NCBI GenBank assembly: GCA_937912185.1 | Contig: CALDOH010000018.1 | Span: forward strand, 1-16,474 | Length of the DNA: 16,474 nt | Direction of reading: 5' to 3' | From: an uncultured bacterium | Lineage (GTDB): Bacteria > Patescibacteriota > Patescibacteriia > UBA1558 > GWA2-36-10 | Shown here: positions 1-6,621 of the stretch, piece by piece | How the letters are laid out: each line of letters starts with the position of its first letter | Position numbering within the stretch: position 1 is the stretch's first letter | Notes under the pieces: model-generated | Database searches by the model: none | Seen by the model: only the letters and a program-made list of their open reading frames with translations | What the model was told of the DNA's origin: nothing | Made by a program: the position numbers and the translations under genes

Positions 1-103
1 AAGAAATTATATCTAATTATTTATTAATTTAATAAAAAAGTATACAAGAATTCCCCCCTTGATGTCAATAGCACATATGCTCTCACCTCAAACTTACTAC
101 AAT

Positions 104-1900
104 TTAGAAGATTGTCAAGAATCCTATAAGTAGAATCAAGCCTAAAGTAGACATGATTGTATGAGGTTTTTGTTTTTTGAACTCTATAAATATATTGAGT
201 AGCAAAGCAATTATAGCTAATGCTAGCAAAATTTTAAAATAAACAGAGCTTATACTAAACAAAGGTTTAATATACTCTGATGGGTTGTCTTTAACGAATA
301 AATATTGTTTTAAAGCCGAATTCTTGACCGGAGTGATGTCTCGCCAGTTAATATCCTCAGTTAGAACATTTCCAGCCTGATCTTTAGCAATCAAGGTAGG
401 TAAAACAATTGGATTGAATAATTCTTGATAACTAACATCATCGATGATCAAACTGCCGGTCCATTTACCCTCTTCACTATAATCAGGGCTCAAGGCAATA
501 GAGTAGTTATTAAAAGCGATTTGGGCCTCACTAGTGTCATCACTTAAATAAGCTACGGCTTTCATCACAATATCATCCTGACCAATTGGCTGGTTTACCA
601 AAATATAAGTTTTGTCATTAACCAAGACTGGCACAGACTTATCCACAGCCAGATAGTAAGTAGAAGACTGGGCTGTTTCATCACCACGGTAAGAAACAAT
701 ATTCATAGCATAACTACCTTCATCGAGGGTAACGATAAAAGTAGCAAAGCCAGTATCAGTCTCTTTGCTAAGAAGTAACTCATCGTCAGCAAAAATACTG
801 ATTCTTTCAGCGTTCATAGCTGAGACTTCTAAATTTATAATGCTTTCTTTGCTAATATACCTATCACTAGGACTAAGTAAGGTTGGAGTTACCAGTGGTT
901 CAAATGATTCCTGTTCACCTAAAACTTCAGTTGGTTCTGGTTCAGGAATAGGCTCTGGAATAGGCTCTGGAGCTGGAATTGGAGTTGGTTCTGGTTCAGG
1001 AATAGGCTCTGGAATAGGCTCTGGAGCTGGAATTGGAGTTGGTTCTGGTTCAGGAATAGGCTCTGGAATAGGCTCTGGAGCTGGAATTACGGCCGCTATT
1101 ACCTTTGGTTGACCAAAATACTGAGCCACCAAGGTGGTTTCATAGCCTTTATAGGTGCCATTTACTGCCCCTACGCCTATTTCGGTAAATTCAGGGTCAA
1201 TTATATTAGCATAATGGGTTGGAGACTTTTTCCAAGCATTAAATACACTTTCAGCGCTTGAAAAACCAACTGCTAGATTTTCCCCAGCCACCTTAAAGGC
1301 ATAGCCAGATTCGAGCAACCAGGTCTTTAAACTCTTATTATCCGGCCCAATATGAGCAAAATATTCGTTTATCACCATGTCCTGGGCTTTATTGAGCGCA
1401 GCGCTCTGCAAAGCAGGACTCTGTTGTAAAATTCCAAGATTTAAACTCTGCCTTAAAGTATTAGTAAGTTGAACAATTTTTTGACTTTGTTCATACAAAA
1501 TATCCGGAGATAGCCAAGCTTGAATTGGAAATGACAACAAAAAGCCCACCATTACTACTTTGATGGCAATGGCAGACAAGGCGTGAAAAGCTAGTCTATG
1601 TGGATGTAGAGCTTTTGGTCGATAGTTATTTCTGGCACTAGGAATAAACATATCTGCCAAAATACCTCCTCCTTTTGGATTTCGACCAAGCATAATTTCG
1701 ATACCGTCTTCGATACCGTCATCATCTGTGTCACGATCATTTGGGTCTGTCTTGTAGACATTTACTTCCTGATAATCTCCCAGACCATCATAGTCAGAGT
1801 CTGGATTATTAGGGTCAGTGCCTAGCTTTTTTTCTTCGTCATCAGTCAGACCATCAGCGTCGGCATCTAATATTTCTTTGTCCTTATTTTCGTCAGACAT
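104..1900 (-). CDS. Membrane-anchored CAP (SCP/PR1) domain protein with calcium-binding repeats, Pro/Glu repeat linker and C-terminal TM segments
   Basis: The 598-aa protein has several parts. Residues 12-75 carry Asp-rich thrombospondin-3-type repeats (DADADGLTDDEE, DSDYDGLGDYQE, DTDDDGIEDGIE), expected to bind calcium. A first hydrophobic segment lies at about 105-129. A CAP domain at about 147-266 keeps the family landmarks: FAH at 181-183, GENLA at 206-210, SPTHYANI at 226-233, and TEIGVG at 239-244. A threefold Pro/Glu repeat follows (about 274-325), then a region of probable Ig-like beta domains (about 335-520), and two hydrophobic stretches at about 552-577 and 582-598. Bacterial CAP proteins of the YkwD type are usually surface proteins of unclear function. 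The calcium repeats lie before the first TM segment and there is no N-terminal signal peptide, so the topology is unclear. The start follows a good promoter by about 17 bases and has no Shine-Dalgarno. The domain calls are confident; the function is not. Confidence 0.88.
   Translation of the reverse strand: MSDENKDKEILDADADGLTDDEEKKLGTDPNNPDSDYDGLGDYQEVNVYKTDPNDRDTDDDGIEDGIEIMLGRNPKGGGILADMFIPSARNNYRPKALHPHRLAFHALSAIAIKVVMVGFLLSFPIQAWLSPDILYEQSQKIVQLTNTLRQSLNLGILQQSPALQSAALNKAQDMVINEYFAHIGPDNKSLKTWLLESGYAFKVAGENLAVGFSSAESVFNAWKKSPTHYANIIDPEFTEIGVGAVNGTYKGYETTLVAQYFGQPKVIAAVIPAPEPIPEPIPEPEPTPIPAPEPIPEPIPEPEPTPIPAPEPIPEPIPEPEPTEVLGEQESFEPLVTPTLLSPSDRYISKESIINLEVSAMNAERISIFADDELLLSKETDTGFATFIVTLDEGSYAMNIVSYRGDETAQSSTYYLAVDKSVPVLVNDKTYILVNQPIGQDDIVMKAVAYLSDDTSEAQIAFNNYSIALSPDYSEEGKWTGSLIIDDVSYQELFNPIVLPTLIAKDQAGNVLTEDINWRDITPVKNSALKQYLFVKDNPSEYIKPLFSISSVYFKILLALAIIALLLNIFIEFKKQKPHTIMSTLGLILLIGFLTIF
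933..1088 (-). repeat. 54-bp tandem repeat, 2.9 copies, inside the CAP-protein gene
   Basis: Copies lie at 933-986, 987-1040 and 1041-1088, the last lacking 6 bases. They look identical by eye. Each encodes an 18-residue Pro/Glu/Ile unit in the linker between the CAP domain and the following beta domains. Identical copies suggest recent expansion, and the copy number may vary between strains. It is coding, so it is not a CRISPR array. Confidence 0.95.
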
Positions 1901-1923
1901 ATATAGATATTAAATAATGTATA

Positions 1924-1952
1924 ATTAAAGCATATATCCTACATTTTGTCAA
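1924..1952 (-). promoter_or_regulatory. Promoter of the CAP-protein gene
   Basis: On the - strand TTGACA (1947-1952) is followed by a 17-base spacer and TTTAAT (1924-1929), with an extended -10 TG one base upstream of the -10. The predicted transcript starts near 1917, giving a leader of only about 17 bases before the ATG at 1900. It diverges from the promoter at 2129-2157. Confidence 0.75.
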
Positions 1953-2128
1953 TGTTAGGACAAAGTCCCCTATTCTTAGTTATTAATTATACCACAAATT
2001 TTAAGTAATAAAAAAGATTCGTAGTTATAAGACGAGCTTGGTAATAAGCTTCTAGCCAGTAGGTTTGTAGATGAAAAGACCATTAGAATAAACACTTGGT
2101 ATAAAGAATATAAGCTATAGTAAACCAC
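1953..2128. other. AT-rich intergenic stretch without a recognisable gene
   Basis: This stretch between the two divergent promoters is AT-rich and stop-rich in all frames I checked. A short GCTT/AAGC hairpin is possible near 2036-2050. I see no tRNA, no strong terminator and no transposase remnant. Confidence 0.5.
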
Positions 2129-2157
2129 TTGACAAAAATAAGTATATATGATATATT
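2129..2157 (+). promoter_or_regulatory. Strong sigma-70-type promoter of the GC-rich operon
   Basis: A perfect -35 TTGACA (2129-2134), a 17-base spacer and TATATT (2152-2157), with an extended -10 TG at 2149-2150, predict a start near 2164. No + strand gene lies between it and the first operon gene at 2497, so it most likely drives the whole central block. Its AT-rich surroundings look like host sequence, not like the GC-rich genes it serves. Confidence 0.8.
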
Positions 2158-2203
2158 AGCTCATTAAAAACATAATCTAAGTAGCCCCCTGCCTATATAT
2201 TTT

Positions 2204-2230
2204 ATGAAAAAAACGAATAGAAAACCATAA
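2204..2230 (+). CDS. Possible 8-codon leader peptide (MKKTNRKP)
   Basis: An ATG about 40 bases after the predicted transcript start opens eight codons rich in Lys and Arg. The TAA stop ends exactly where the long inverted repeat at 2230-2300 begins. That layout resembles translational or transcriptional attenuators, but there is no Shine-Dalgarno and an AT-rich leader yields such mini-ORFs by chance. Confidence 0.15.
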   Translation: MKKTNRKP

Positions 2231-2300
2231 AAATACCCTTATAGAGAGATATTAAAAAAGACGTCTTGCCCATATTTTATATTTTTTATAAGGGTATTTT
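2230..2300 (+). promoter_or_regulatory. 13-bp perfect inverted repeat in the operon leader
   Basis: The arms at 2230-2242 and 2288-2300 (AAAATACCCTTAT and its complement) pair perfectly around a 45-base loop. Inside the loop is a 10-bp palindrome, AAGACGTCTT (2258-2267). The right arm ends in TTTT but no long U run follows, so it is a weak candidate for a simple terminator. It could be an RNA processing stem, an attenuator or a protein-binding site. Confidence 0.6.
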
Positions 2301-2310
2301 ACCTGAAAGA

Positions 2311-2327
2311 TCCTTGAAAACTGAATA
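2311..2327 (+). promoter_or_regulatory. boxA/rRNA-spacer-like motif in the leader
   Basis: The sequence TCCTTGAAAACTGAATA resembles the CTTTGAAAACTGAATA-type motif in the leaders and 16S-23S spacers of many Firmicutes rRNA operons, where boxA supports Nus-dependent antitermination. No rRNA gene follows. If real, it could help polymerase read through the long operon, including its internal terminator. The resemblance is from memory and the motif is short. Confidence 0.3.
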
Positions 2328-2348
2328 TTACATAATACTAAGATAGAA

Positions 2349-2371
2349 GGTTTAAACAAAAGGGTTTAAAC
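2349..2371. repeat. Pair of GTTTAAAC palindromes
   Basis: The 9-mer GGTTTAAAC occurs at 2349-2357 and 2363-2371, 14 bases apart. Each holds the 8-bp palindrome GTTTAAAC. The two copies can act as a double operator in DNA, or fold in RNA as an 8-bp hairpin with a 6-base loop. A near match, GTTTAAAT, occurs just past the distal end of the block near 12508. Confidence 0.45.
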
Positions 2372-2399
2372 ATAAAATCAAGCAGAGGTTTGAGAAAAC

Positions 2400-2419
2400 T
2401 TCAGAATAGGAGGTCTGAA
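2400..2419 (+). promoter_or_regulatory. Small hairpin presenting an orphan Shine-Dalgarno (AGGAGG)
   Basis: TTCAGA (2400-2405) and TCTGAA (2414-2419) form a 6-bp stem whose 8-base loop is ATAGGAGG. No start codon lies at a proper distance; the nearest ATG is at 2438, about 24 bases away. It may be a ribosome standby site or a decoy upstream of the first gene, whose own AGGAGGT is at 2484-2490. GC content rises about here, so this is roughly where the acquired segment begins. Confidence 0.35.
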
Positions 2420-2496
2420 AAACCAATCGAAGGATCGATGGTTCTAATCTCAAGTTCGCAAGTCACTTCAATCCCTTTACCGCAGGAGGTCCAAGT

Positions 2497-2769
2497 ATGG
2501 ATCCCACTATCGAAATCACCGGAAAGGTCATCGGCTTTTTCGGCACGATTGTCGGGTTTACCGGCTTCATCATCATCCTCAAGATCATCTTGGGCGATTA
2601 CCTCAAGGTCGGTTTCACTCGGGCAGCCATCTGGATGTTCGAGGCGGGCGACGACCGGGCCAAGGAGCTCTACTGGCGCTACCTGGTCAACAAGAGGGAA
2701 GTCCTCGAGGAGATCTACCAGCAACTGCACACTCGCTTTGGCGAGGGTGCGGGAGATCAACCGCAGTAG
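2497..2769 (+). CDS. Small membrane protein, first gene of the operon (gene A)
   Basis: The 90-aa product has a long glycine-containing hydrophobic segment at about residues 8-35, enough for one TM helix or a short hairpin. A charged amphipathic helix follows at about 53-83 (RAKELYWRYL, KREVLEEIYQQLH) and a polar tail ends it. I recognise no family. An excellent AGGAGGT at 2484-2490 lies 6 bases before the ATG. It is the first gene of the co-directional block, with the first SPFH gene 71 bases downstream, so it may be a membrane subunit or helper of the SPFH pair. Two longer ORFs overlapping it in other frames are shadows. Confidence 0.75.
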   Translation: MDPTIEITGKVIGFFGTIVGFTGFIIILKIILGDYLKVGFTRAAIWMFEAGDDRAKELYWRYLVNKREVLEEIYQQLHTRFGEGAGDQPQ

Positions 2770-2840
2770 TTCCAGCCGAAGTGGTTTGAGCCTAACAGCT
2801 TGAACCAAGTCAAGAAGTTTCAATCTTAGGAGGCAATCCG

Positions 2841-4124
2841 ATGAGTATCGATTCTATCCTCGACAAGGCCCAACGGACCAAATGGACCCCCGGCCGAGTG
2901 ATCATCCTGGCGATGTGCGTCGTCATGGTGTTCATCGTTGCAATCAACGGTACCAAGCTGGTCGGCCGCAACGGATCGGGCATCTACCTGGTCCAGCAGG
3001 CCTACTACACCGGCAAGCTGAGCTGCAAGTTCAGCCCCGGCATCTACGCCAAGAAACTGGCGCTGGTCGAACCCTACAACGTGGCTTCGAGCTACAAATA
3101 TTCGGACAAGGAAGCCGACAGGAAAACCGCGATTGCCCCGCCGATCGAAGTTCGCTTCAACGACGGTGGTAAGGCCAAGGTCTACGGCGACGTTCGCTTC
3201 GTCCTGCCGGCCAACGATGTGGACATGGCTCACATCCACACCATCTTCGACAGCCATGAAGGGCTCATGCAGGAGTGCTACTCCCAGATCACCAAGGAAG
3301 CAGTCGTGATGACCGCCGCCCTGATGAGCTCGGAAGAAAGCTACGCCAGCAAGCGTAGCCAGTTTTCCGACTGGGTATCGGACCAGATCCAGAACGGCAT
3401 CTACCTGACCGAAGGTCGATGGGTCCAGGAGGGCATGAATGACAATGGCACGCCGAACATGAAGTTCCGTGTCGAAATCGCCAAGGACCCGACCACCGGA
3501 GAATTCCTCCGCAAAGAAAAGGTGGTCTCAACCTTCAACATTCGTGTGGCACAGTGTGTCATCAACGACATCGTCTATCTGGACGGCCTCGACGAATTGA
3601 TCGGCGCCAAGCGCGAATTCCTGACTTCGATCATCGCCGCCAATTCGGGAGCTGAAAAGGCCGAGCAGGACATGCTCACCGCCGAAGCTACCGGACGGAA
3701 GGAAGTCGAAGTCACGCGTTACGCCGCCAAGGAGCTAGCGGAAAAGAAGACTGCTGAGGCCAAGAACCAGAAGAAACAGGCTCTGATCGGTGCCGAAAAA
3801 CGGCTGGCTGTCGCTGAAGACAACTACTATGCCGCTTTGGACCAGAAAGAGACCTGGATCCTCCAGGGTACTGGCGAAGCAGAGATCCGTCGTCTGGCCA
3901 TGGAGGCTGACGGCGCCATCGTCACCAAGAAGGAGTACTACGAAAAAGCCTGGAAGGGCTATCGTGACGCCCTAATCAAGCAACGTCTGGTACCTGATGT
4001 GACCACATCCTACGACGCTGGCGAACTGCCGGCGGGTATCGTGGTCCTCAATGCTATCGACCGGCAGCTCCAGCAGGAGCTGGGCATCGATCTGACTTTC
4101 GCAACCAGCGGCAACAGTCGCTAG
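2841..4124 (+). CDS. SPFH/band-7 family membrane protein (gene B)
   Basis: The 427-aa protein has a single N-terminal TM helix (about residues 18-37), an SPFH/band-7-like domain (about 45-260) and a charged Ala/Glu/Lys-rich coiled coil (about 263-335). The conserved ILQGTGEAEIRRLA (340-353) is typical of the end of the prohibitin/flotillin coiled coil, and a further helical tail follows. SPFH proteins form large ring or cage assemblies on membranes; HflK/HflC enclose the AAA+ protease FtsH. The next gene is a diverged paralogue, sharing the segments AALM..EESY, DPTTGE..RKE and GTGEA, so B and C probably form a hetero-oligomer. AGGAGG at 2828-2833 lies 7 bases before the ATG. The family call comes from architecture and motifs seen by eye. 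Confidence 0.82.
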   Translation: MSIDSILDKAQRTKWTPGRVIILAMCVVMVFIVAINGTKLVGRNGSGIYLVQQAYYTGKLSCKFSPGIYAKKLALVEPYNVASSYKYSDKEADRKTAIAPPIEVRFNDGGKAKVYGDVRFVLPANDVDMAHIHTIFDSHEGLMQECYSQITKEAVVMTAALMSSEESYASKRSQFSDWVSDQIQNGIYLTEGRWVQEGMNDNGTPNMKFRVEIAKDPTTGEFLRKEKVVSTFNIRVAQCVINDIVYLDGLDELIGAKREFLTSIIAANSGAEKAEQDMLTAEATGRKEVEVTRYAAKELAEKKTAEAKNQKKQALIGAEKRLAVAEDNYYAALDQKETWILQGTGEAEIRRLAMEADGAIVTKKEYYEKAWKGYRDALIKQRLVPDVTTSYDAGELPAGIVVLNAIDRQLQQELGIDLTFATSGNSR

Positions 4125-4173
4125 GATGCTCGATCGTCAGATCAAATTTGAAACCTGAAAAAGTTAGGAGACC

Positions 4174-5424
4174 ATGATGTCCAGCTTCGGAGATCAAAGC
4201 AATAGCCGAGGGTCCAACAAGCTTCGCTTTGGCGTTGCGGCCCTCGCGATCGTATTCCTCGCGATGATCAGTTACGTCACGCTGTTCAAGAACTGCGTGG
4301 CCGGCTACTACCACATCATCGAGCCCATCAGTGGGCACCAGGAGTACTCGGCCCGGATGGAACCGGGTCGCTACCTCCTCGGCTTCGACAAGAAGCATGA
4401 GTGGGAGATCAGTCGGACCTTCTGGTTCTCGGCCGACGAGACCGAGGGCTCTCCGACGGATCAGAGTGTTGGCGTACGATTCAGTGATGGCGGCCAGGCC
4501 GGCATCAGTGGTTCTGTCCGCTACACCATCGGACCCGACGAGGAGAAGTTCATCGGCATGCACATCGAATACAGAAGCGAAAGCAACTTTCTCGATCGAG
4601 CTATCAACCAGCTCGTGACGGAAACGCTCACACTGACGGCCACGCTGATGCCGGCCGAAGAATCCTACACCACCCACAAGGCCACTTTCACCCAGTGGGC
4701 CTTGGACCAGTTGAACAACGGTGTTTACCTGGTAATAACCGAGTCGGACACACTGAGGACCCAAGACGGCGAGATGCATATCACGTCCCGGGCAATTCCC
4801 CGGCGAGATCCCGCTACCGGCGAGATCATGCGCAAGGAATACAGCCTGAAGGACTTTGATATCAACTTCTCGCAATTCGTGATCCAGGATCCGGACTACG
4901 AAACTCCGATCCTGGCTCAGATCAAGACCAAGCTGACCAACCTCATGGGCAAGGTTGCCAAAATCGCGGAAGCGGAGATGGCGGCTGCCCAGGAGAAGCA
5001 AGCCAAGGCCGAGGGTGCCTACAACGTCGTCACTGCTTTTTACGAGCAGGAGAAGGACAACGTTGTCAAGATCGTTGAAGAAGAACGAGACAAGAGCATT
5101 GCTCAGGCACAGTCTTCCCAACGCCGGGAAGTCGCGGCTCTCGACAAGAAAACCGCCGACTGGCAGAAGAAGGCCGACATCCTGTCTGGCACCGGTGAGG
5201 CACAATACAAGCAGCTGCTGCAAAACGCAGACAGCAACTTGGATATTCGCCTCCAGATGTGGTTGGTTTCGCACCTGGCACGAGCATCGGCCATTGCTGA
5301 TGGCCAATCGCCCGTACCGCACACTGTCCTGCAACAGGGCCTGTCCAACGCGGACCGGAACCTGGAGATCCTCGGCGTCGAAGCGGCCCGTGGTCTCCGC
5401 AAGACCGAAGGAAGCACTCCTTAG
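4174..5424 (+). CDS. Second SPFH/band-7 family membrane protein (gene C), paralogue of gene B
   Basis: The 416-aa product has a short polar N-terminus, one TM helix (about residues 19-38), an SPFH-like region (about 42-250) and a long coiled coil (about 250-335). The latter is followed by ILSGTGEAQYKQLL, the counterpart of ILQGTGEAEIRRLA in gene B. The two share many aligned blocks (ATLMPAEESY/AALMSSEESY; DPATGEIMRKE/DPTTGEFLRKE), so they arose by duplication, as HflK and HflC did. Two adjacent ATGs exist, at 4174 and 4177. AGGAG (4166-4170) is 3 bases from the first and 6 from the second, so translation probably starts at 4177. A long antisense ORF at 4054-5334 is a shadow. Probable role: a membrane scaffold with gene B. 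Confidence 0.82.
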   Translation: MMSSFGDQSNSRGSNKLRFGVAALAIVFLAMISYVTLFKNCVAGYYHIIEPISGHQEYSARMEPGRYLLGFDKKHEWEISRTFWFSADETEGSPTDQSVGVRFSDGGQAGISGSVRYTIGPDEEKFIGMHIEYRSESNFLDRAINQLVTETLTLTATLMPAEESYTTHKATFTQWALDQLNNGVYLVITESDTLRTQDGEMHITSRAIPRRDPATGEIMRKEYSLKDFDINFSQFVIQDPDYETPILAQIKTKLTNLMGKVAKIAEAEMAAAQEKQAKAEGAYNVVTAFYEQEKDNVVKIVEEERDKSIAQAQSSQRREVAALDKKTADWQKKADILSGTGEAQYKQLLQNADSNLDIRLQMWLVSHLARASAIADGQSPVPHTVLQQGLSNADRNLEILGVEAARGLRKTEGSTP

Positions 5425-5443
5425 CAGGGAGCGATCGTCTCAA

Positions 5444-5470
5444 GCTGGAGCGGATATAGTCCGCTCCAGC
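5444..5470 (+). promoter_or_regulatory. Strong intercistronic hairpin between genes C and D
   Basis: A perfect 11-bp stem (5444-5454 with 5460-5470, GCTGGAGCGGA and its complement) closes on a 5-base loop, TATAG. No U run follows, so it is not a classic terminator. It sits 19 bases after the stop of gene C and 23 bases before the Shine-Dalgarno of gene D. A role in mRNA processing or 3' protection, allowing more SPFH protein than downstream products, is likely. Confidence 0.7.
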
Positions 5471-5507
5471 ATCACTACATCGCAATCTCGCTAGGAGGTG
5501 AGAACGA

Positions 5508-6125
5508 ATGAACCATCAAATCACCCAATACCGCATCAGGCGGAAACAATTCCGTTCCTGGGGTGCTTGGGGATTGATAGGCGCCGGATTGATTTTCCTA
5601 TTGTTCGGCACCCCCTTCCCCACTCCGTTCGTCATCATACCGTTGATCTATCTCAGCATCATACTGGCAGTGGTGTCTGTCGCCATCTTCTTGGCCGGCA
5701 GTATGCCCCCCAGCACGAAGCTGCTGACGATCATCGCTCGAGAAACGAACGCTTACATCACCTGCGGTATCCTGATCGACCGCCTAGGCATCTCAGCCAC
5801 GGCCGCCGAAAGCGTGATCAAGCGCCACTTTGTCGAAGGTTACCTGATTCTGATGAATAAGGTCACCAACGAGACACAGCTGGCACAATGGATTACGCAA
5901 TTCGTCGGCGTCGGGCCCGATGCCGCCGGTATCGCCTGTCCCAAGACCGACGACACTGGAAATTCATCGCCCGAGTCGCAGATCGACCTGGGCACACTGA
6001 CCTCGGAGCTCCCGGAGATGGACGTCAGCGATATCAATAACATGATACTCGCCAACACCATGCACCTGGGATCCTCGGGTCAACCGACCAATGGACCTCA
6101 AAGGGGTGGTCGCCGGCGCTTCTAG
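5508..6125 (+). CDS. Two-TM protein with a cytoplasmic helical (possibly winged-helix) domain (gene D)
   Basis: The 205-aa product has a basic N-terminus (YRIRRKQFR) and two hydrophobic segments, about residues 18-37 and 40-65, with a FGTPFPTPF turn between them. A compact helical region (about 71-115) contains a helix-turn-helix-like pattern around ITCGILIDRLGISATAAESVIKRHFVEGYLI, reminiscent of winged-helix domains. The last 70 residues are polar and acidic, ending in a basic GGRRRF. The basic N-terminus and the two TM helices place the C-terminal domain in the cytoplasm. A near-perfect AGGAGGTGA (5493-5501) precedes the ATG. I recognise no family. The winged helix could be a protein-interaction module linking the membrane scaffold to the conjugation enzymes. 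Confidence 0.72.
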   Translation: MNHQITQYRIRRKQFRSWGAWGLIGAGLIFLLFGTPFPTPFVIIPLIYLSIILAVVSVAIFLAGSMPPSTKLLTIIARETNAYITCGILIDRLGISATAAESVIKRHFVEGYLILMNKVTNETQLAQWITQFVGVGPDAAGIACPKTDDTGNSSPESQIDLGTLTSELPEMDVSDINNMILANTMHLGSSGQPTNGPQRGGRRRF

Positions 6126-6178
6126 CAGCCGGCTACTCCCCTCCCATCTACTCTGAAGAATGACGGAAGGAGCAAACG

Positions 6179-6619
6179 ATGACGGATGACACGCGCGCAG
6201 ACGTCACCACCGAAACCGCTTCGGCGACTACGGCGGAAGACAATCTGCTTTGCCAATGCTGCGATCCGGCCAAACCCCTGGTCCCGAAAATGGACATGGG
6301 GCAAACCAACGATGGTACGGCCAAGATCGCGATCTGCATCTACCACAAGCCCGACAAGTCGGTCTACGTGCTCAACGCGGCCGGCAAGTACGAGCTCCGT
6401 GACGACCTCGAGGTTAGGGGCACCCAGATCGTCGTCAAAGAGACCGGTGAACCTTTCGGCCAGGCCGGAGCGCCGCCGCGTCTGATGGATCTCGAATCCG
6501 ACGACGACGTTCAGCCCGAGACGACTCCGAAACCGGATCCGACGCCTCCCTCCTCGGGAGACGATCGACCGGCGACCGGACCGACCCGGACGAACCTCGA
6601 AGGCGACGGTTTTTACTAG
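6179..6619 (+). CDS. Small protein with a CxCC motif and acidic Pro-rich tail (gene E); possible modifier protein
   Basis: The 146-aa product starts with about 20 Thr/Ala/Asp-rich residues. Then come LCQCC (24-28) and a compact region at about 47-95 with alternating beta-type segments (TAKIAICIY, SVYVLNA, YELRDDL, TQIVVKET). A disordered acidic and Pro-rich tail (about 104-140) ends in LEGDGFY. I recognise no family. It lies directly before the E2-like gene, whose GTG start is 2 bases after its stop, so the two are probably translationally coupled. A small, largely beta core with a flexible tail just before an E2 fits a ubiquitin-like modifier, perhaps trimmed by the JAMM protease to expose a Gly near the end (Gly142 or Gly144). 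There is no terminal GG, and the Cys cluster could instead bind zinc. AAGGAG precedes the ATG. Confidence 0.7.
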   Translation: MTDDTRADVTTETASATTAEDNLLCQCCDPAKPLVPKMDMGQTNDGTAKIAICIYHKPDKSVYVLNAAGKYELRDDLEVRGTQIVVKETGEPFGQAGAPPRLMDLESDDDVQPETTPKPDPTPPSSGDDRPATGPTRTNLEGDGFY

Positions 6620-6621
6620 CC

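Noticed and set aside
933..1088. CRISPR array
   Set aside because: The units are contiguous without spacers and lie in frame within a coding sequence.
765..1112. + strand frame encoding a Gly/Ser repeat protein
   Set aside because: It is the reverse-strand reading of the 54-bp repeats of the CAP gene, which has clear domains on the other strand.
2311..2327. An rRNA operon beginning here
   Set aside because: The boxA-like motif is followed by protein-coding genes; no 16S, 23S or 5S sequence is present.
2390..2823. + and - strand frames overlapping gene A
   Set aside because: Both are low-complexity Ser/Arg or acidic shadows. Gene A has the strong Shine-Dalgarno, a membrane segment and the operon context.
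4054..5334. 426-codon open frame on the - strand opposite gene C
   Set aside because: It mirrors the SPFH gene, has no recognisable domain and no Shine-Dalgarno, and opposes the direction of all neighbours. Long antisense frames are common opposite GC-rich genes.
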